Source of the DNA: Paenibacillus sp. FSL R5-0912 | Lineage (GTDB): Bacteria > Bacillota > Bacilli > Paenibacillales > Paenibacillaceae | Direction of reading: 5' to 3' | Assembly: GCF_000758605.1 (NCBI RefSeq) | Contig: NZ_CP009282.1 | Location: 1,612,001 to 1,676,000, forward strand | DNA length: 64,000 nucleotides | Shown here: positions 60,769 through 64,000 of the stretch, piece after piece | How positions within the stretch are numbered: the stretch's first letter is position 1 | Layout of the letters: each line of letters starts with the position of its first letter | Position numbers and translations under genes: made by a program | Notes under the pieces: model-generated | The model's database searches: none | What the model was told of the DNA's origin: nothing | The model's input: the letters and a program-made list of their open reading frames with translations, nothing else

Positions 60769-62298
60769 TCATCTCCATATAGAATCGATTTTGTGCATTG
60801 CATCATTGAGCTCTTGATCTTGTCTATGCAAATATTTTGATGTAGTCTCAAGTCTGTCATGTCGAGCTAAACGTTTGACCAATTGCGGATGAACTTTTTT
60901 TCTGAGGCTAAGTTTTGTAATGAATGTATGCCTGAACAAATGAAGACCTCCAGGGAAATTCCATCCGGAAATCATCGCGTATAACCTGTATTTATCTAAC
61001 ATCTTTTTATAGAAAACTTTTTCAGGGCGGGTTCTCTTAAAAACAGACCCTTCACGAGAGCTGATTTTATGCAAAGATTCAAAATATTGATAAAGTTTTA
61101 TCGGTAAGTGTAAAGGTACAGGTTTTCCAACTTTACCTTTACCACGGATTTTTATTATCCTTGCTTGGAAATTAATATCATCCCAAATAAGTCGCCCGGC
61201 TTCGCAGAAACGCAGTCCGAGATGAAGAAGCGATCCAAAGAACGCCATATCAAACTCTGGTTCATCAGAGTAACTAGCTATAGTATTGAAGAAATTTGAC
61301 AATTGATCATCACTGGGAATATCTCGATGTATGTACCTCTCTGCGGTAATTCCTCTTATTGATCCGATATTCTTTGGAATAATTCTGGTGTTATACAGGT
61401 ACTTAAAGAAAGAGATAACACAGTAGAATTTATTGCTGACAGTTATCTCGCTATAAAGGCCTTTTAAATGGCAACGTTTTAGGTAGTTCTCAAATTCTAT
61501 AATATGGTCTCTTTCAATTAACCAAACTGGTATCCCATTCGCTGAAAGTTCATAAAAACTAGCGTAATTATCAACAAGCCAATTTAAAAATTGCATCACA
61601 TTTCGATTTGTTTCCTTGGCATGGCCTTGTGTATAACCTTCCGATTCAAGTTCGTCATTGAATTTAATTAAAAATGGATGTAGATTAAGTTCATTTAGTT
61701 TAGGTCTAGTTTTAGTATTGATTTTGACTACACTAAACTTCTTGTTTGGAAAAAACAACTTTGCGATCTGACAAAAGAAAGACTTTCTTATTTCCGAATC
61801 GACATATTTCAAACAATGTTGAAAGCTCTGTTCTGTAATGTCTAAATCATTCAGATTCCATACCGGTTTTTTAATATATGTAGAGATTCGGTTTTGGAAT
61901 TCCAACGCTTCGGTGTAATAATTATAAAGTTTGATCGGTTCCTTTGATGTCTGAATCCGTTTCAAAAATATTTTCACTTTGTCCAATTTGATATTTGGCT
62001 GAACTCTGTTTTGCCATAACCAATCAGAGATGCTTCTTTTAGAATGGGAGGCATCAATTGAATCGTTGTAGTCATAGCTAAATAGCGTATCCATAGTGTT
62101 CCTCACTTTGCTCTTATTAACGTCCCAAACGGCGTTAGTTATAGGATGATCATCGTGAGGACTTTTTATTCCATCTGTAATTATTTCTGTAGAAGAAGTA
62201 TTCCACAGAAATAATTCTGTTCCTTTCCACAATTCGTTTTCTGCTACGAAGCTACTGTTCATTAAATCATTAATCACGTTTTTTGAATCTTGATCCAT
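60769..62298 (-). CDS. Tyrosine recombinase, first of a trio (long form)
   Basis: 509 residues, long for the family: about 200 extra N-terminal residues with no recognised motif (EKxxx-rich, KPVWNLNDLDITEQSF) precede the SAM-like and catalytic domains. Catalytic residues: R in LGLRFCEAGRLIW, HLFRHTFITKLSL, H in LARHDRLETT and Tyr in KYLHRQ. GAGGAGGTTT precedes the ATG. Three consecutive tyrosine recombinase genes on one strand are the hallmark of RIT (recombinase in trio) elements and resemble TnpA/TnpB of Tn554. Confidence 0.88.
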   Translation of the reverse strand: MDQDSKNVINDLMNSSFVAENELWKGTELFLWNTSSTEIITDGIKSPHDDHPITNAVWDVNKSKVRNTMDTLFSYDYNDSIDASHSKRSISDWLWQNRVQPNIKLDKVKIFLKRIQTSKEPIKLYNYYTEALEFQNRISTYIKKPVWNLNDLDITEQSFQHCLKYVDSEIRKSFFCQIAKLFFPNKKFSVVKINTKTRPKLNELNLHPFLIKFNDELESEGYTQGHAKETNRNVMQFLNWLVDNYASFYELSANGIPVWLIERDHIIEFENYLKRCHLKGLYSEITVSNKFYCVISFFKYLYNTRIIPKNIGSIRGITAERYIHRDIPSDDQLSNFFNTIASYSDEPEFDMAFFGSLLHLGLRFCEAGRLIWDDINFQARIIKIRGKGKVGKPVPLHLPIKLYQYFESLHKISSREGSVFKRTRPEKVFYKKMLDKYRLYAMISGWNFPGGLHLFRHTFITKLSLRKKVHPQLVKRLARHDRLETTSKYLHRQDQELNDAMHKIDSIWR

Positions 62299-62359
62299 CA
62301 GGAAACCTCCTCAAATTGGGCATGTTTAAATTTCAAAAAGTTATAACAGAGGTGAGGAA

Positions 62360-62521
62360 ATGGCAAATGTGCAACCCGTCGAAATCAAAGTTAATTTTGG
62401 ATACAATCATAAAAAATCACTTTGGTCAGCAATCGATCTTTTGAAGTCTAAAGCAATAGATGAGACTCCGGATACGTTAAGGAAAAGAACGAGTTCAGTT
62501 AACGTTTCAAAGCCTGTTTAG
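62360..62521 (+). CDS. Small hypothetical protein divergent from the recombinase trio
   Basis: 53 residues starting MANVQPVEIKVNFGYNHKKS, with GAGGTGAGG just before the ATG. Its middle (SAIDLLKSKAIDETPDTLRKR) resembles SAIKTIAKAKLIETQSSITK of the opposite-strand small gene at 62499-62642. It begins 62 bases from the recombinase start on the other strand. Could be an excisionase-like or directionality factor, but this is a guess. Confidence 0.45.
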   Translation: MANVQPVEIKVNFGYNHKKSLWSAIDLLKSKAIDETPDTLRKRTSSVNVSKPV

Positions 62522-62642
62522 TTATTGAACTTTGCGTCTCTATTAATTTTGCTTTTGCAATGGTCTTAATCGCCGACTGAATGTTATGCTGAAAATATTC
62601 ACCCTTAATACATGTGATTCGCTTAGGCGTAACAAGTGCCAT
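62499..62642 (-). CDS. Small hypothetical protein, convergent with the previous one
   Basis: 47 residues starting MALVTPKRITCIKGEYFQHN, with AAAGAGGTAA before the ATG. Its 3' end overlaps that of the small gene at 62360 by 23 bases. The two proteins share the pattern MAxV ... SAI ... K.K.IET ... KR, as if an inverted duplicate. No family recognised. Confidence 0.4.
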   Translation of the reverse strand: MALVTPKRITCIKGEYFQHNIQSAIKTIAKAKLIETQSSITKQALKR

Positions 62643-62680
62643 AACATTACCTCTTTCAAAAGTGCATGGGAAAAACAAAA

Positions 62681-62728
62681 AAAGGGATCCAGAATACCAC
62701 AGTTACCTGTGGAAATTCGGATCCCTTT
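62681..62728. terminator. Long perfect inverted repeat (bidirectional terminator or element end)
   Basis: AAAGGGATCC, CCACAG-TTAC-CTGTGG, GGATCCCTTT: a 10-bp outer and 6-bp inner stem, both perfect. A-run on the left side, weaker T-run on the right. Possible terminator for the small minus-strand gene or a structural mark near the end of the recombinase element. Confidence 0.6.
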
Positions 62729-62910
62729 CGCCGCATGGCCAGAGACTTATATTCATTAACAGTTGAACTATTAAGAATTCAGCAGAAAATTATACCAAAA
62801 CACTGCTTATAATTTAAACTATAAAATAAATTAGGGCTTGATGTCAACTTATATTGAAGTATCAGCATTCCACTCGAGTCATACCTAATCATAATCAGTA
62901 AAACTTACAT

Positions 62911-62957
62911 AACCTGATTCCTTTCCTCGTACATAGCGAGGAGGATTCGGGTTTTTT
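62911..62957 (+). terminator. Terminator-like hairpin on the plus strand
   Basis: AACC..TCC..CCTCG-loop-CGAGG.GGA..GGGTT running into TTTTTT. No plus-strand gene ends nearby, so what it terminates is unclear. The 300 bases between 62729 and 63031 otherwise hold nothing. Confidence 0.45.
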
Positions 62958-63031
62958 ATATCGACCAAGGCACATGTGATAGAACCACCGATAGGGCATC
63001 CATGTAAGTTAATCCACATTCAACATGATTT

Positions 63032-63646
63032 TTAATCTCGGTGCATGAAAAATTCCGGTTTAATCAAGTATTCAACTGGATAGACGTCTTTGCGGGAAGA
63101 AAGTAAACCTTTGAACAAGGCGATGGGCTGCATCTCCGAGTCATTTGAATAGCGGATTCCAAGATCTTCAGCTTTTCTGAGTTGCACAATTACAAATGCA
63201 TCCTCTGCATCGGTCAATTTATAAAGGATATTCTCAGGATGCAGAACATTCTCTAAATGGTCGAGAGTAATCAAATGAAACTCCTGACCGCTCCTTTCAG
63301 TTCGAATTACTTTGAAGGCTTGGTTGCTCACTAGATTAATAAAGTTTTTTGATGACAAGCTCAATTCGATACCGGTAATATAGCCTAGCTTATCCATGTC
63401 GTTACCATACTCAGTATCGTATGCTTTACCATAATCCGCTCTGAATGTATTCTCACTAAAAGGCATGCGAATGAGTTCTGAAGTTATATTTAAATCCGTT
63501 ACATAGGGTATATATAGATTTTCGTCACTAATATATTGGCTTATTTCGTTTCTATTGCTATGTACGTCATTGTACTCAGTTTTTGGTGGGGTAAGATAAA
63601 TGTATCCCATATCAGAGTAGTCCCCGTGGAAGCAAGTAATTCTCAT
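63032..63646 (-). CDS. Hypothetical protein
   Basis: 204 residues from the ATG at 63646, with AAAGGAG seven bases upstream. No signal peptide or membrane helix; mixed alpha/beta, acidic, starting MRITCFHGDYSDMGYIYLTP, a beta-hairpin pattern faintly like DUF2283, and ending PVEYLIKPEFFMHRD. I do not recognise the family. AT-rich, in the acquired part of the window, transcribed towards the recombinase region but separated from it by about 390 bases. Confidence 0.6.
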   Translation of the reverse strand: MRITCFHGDYSDMGYIYLTPPKTEYNDVHSNRNEISQYISDENLYIPYVTDLNITSELIRMPFSENTFRADYGKAYDTEYGNDMDKLGYITGIELSLSSKNFINLVSNQAFKVIRTERSGQEFHLITLDHLENVLHPENILYKLTDAEDAFVIVQLRKAEDLGIRYSNDSEMQPIALFKGLLSSRKDVYPVEYLIKPEFFMHRD

Positions 63647-63883
63647 ATATTGTGCTCCTTTAAGCTTAATGGTTATTAGACGCAATGATTATATAAAGGT
63701 TTCTATTTATTGGATGACGATAAAGGAATATATTAACAAACGTACGTTCCCTGACAAGTTATAGCGTTAATGATTAGGTATACTGTGTAAAAGAGCTTTT
63801 CAGTAGGCCATAGAGTGAAAGCTGCAGTAAAGCAGTGGGTAGACATCATAGGAATTCGAATTCTTATTGTAAGGAGACTAATC

Positions 63884-64000
63884 ATGATCGAGAAATTTAT
63901 ACGTTTATTCAATATCATTAATGCGATCCAATCAAACCCTGGTATCTCCGCAGCCGATTTAGCTTTTAAATGCGATGTAGACATACGGACGACTTATCGG
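63884..64000 (+). CDS. Helix-turn-helix regulator, N-terminus only (runs off window)
   Basis: 39 codons are visible, MIEKFIRLFNIINAIQSNPG then ISAADLAFKCDVDIRTTYR. This is the start of an HTH_11/DeoR-like winged helix as found in WYL-domain (YafY-type) regulators, where the sequence usually goes on with RDLxxL. GTAAGGAGA precedes the ATG. WYL regulators are common in defence and mobile regions; the rest is outside the window. Confidence 0.65.
   Translation, partial: MIEKFIRLFNIINAIQSNPGISAADLAFKCDVDIRTTYR

Noticed and set aside
1..64000. tRNA, rRNA or replication origin
   Set aside because: No cloverleaf with a TTCGANNC-type arm, no rRNA-like blocks and no DnaA-box cluster were noticed on reading both strands.

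Overview
The window looks like a chromosomal piece of a Paenibacillus-type, spore-forming Gram-positive bacterium. The reasons are two sigma-K genes with mother-cell-type promoters, an S-layer (SLH) anchored polysaccharidase, YesM/YesN-type sugar two-component regulators, ATPase-less sugar ABC importers, strong AGGAGG-type ribosome sites and moderate-to-high GC in the core. From about 54 kb to the right end the DNA is visibly AT-richer, full of gene fragments and recombinases, and reads as acquired or rearranged.

Layout. (1) 1-2571: a divergent pair of TerD-family stress proteins, one fused to a DEDDh exonuclease and one to a vWA domain. (2) 2572-4516: repeat-rich non-coding DNA holding an IS4/IS231-type insertion sequence that has split a long palindrome. 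(3) 4517-16566: a GNAT gene, a LysR regulator and a long, tightly overlapped operon (acetyltransferase, amino-acid ABC importer, two flavin monooxygenases, two M20 amidohydrolases, a sarcosine-oxidase-like flavoenzyme, a DinB-fold protein). It resembles an S-alkyl-cysteine import and salvage pathway. (4) 16680-20796: PspA, PspC, an HD phosphohydrolase, a CPBP protease and a GH27 alpha-galactosidase. (5) 20900-28703 (minus): a secreted 853-residue protein, a MacA/MacB-like efflux trio and an OmpR-type two-component system. (6) 29146-29850: first sigK. (7) 30196-47434: a dextran/isomaltooligosaccharide locus with a LacI repressor and its operators, a 1701-residue cell-surface GH66 enzyme, YesM/YesN-type regulators, an ABC importer, an intracellular GH66 enzyme and a GH13 alpha-glucosidase. 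It is followed by a class-C group II intron placed exactly behind the terminator. (8) 49424-54175: AraC regulator, Gfo/Idh/MocA dehydrogenase, ThuA-like protein and a sodium-dependent (NSS) transporter. (9) 54212-64000: a patchwork with a second complete sigK, a sigK 3' tail in inverse orientation, a sigK internal fragment ending near the position where skin elements split sigK in other sporeformers, zeta-toxin-kinase and AraC pseudogenes, an intact DarT/DarG toxin-antitoxin pair, a trio of tyrosine recombinases, and unassigned small genes.

How they work together. In the dextran locus the surface enzyme would cut or cyclise alpha-1,6-glucan, the importer would take up the oligosaccharides, and the cytoplasmic GH66 and GH13 enzymes would finish them to glucose, under LacI and YesM/YesN-type control. 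In the sulfur operon, imported S-substituted cysteines would be N-acetylated, oxidatively cleaved by a flavin monooxygenase and deacetylated. The strongest candidates for something little described are the sigK/skin-like debris next to a DarTG-recombinase island, the GH66 enzyme carrying about five inserted carbohydrate-binding modules, and the exonuclease-TerD / TerD-vWA pair. All functional assignments come from sequence reading alone; no database search was run.
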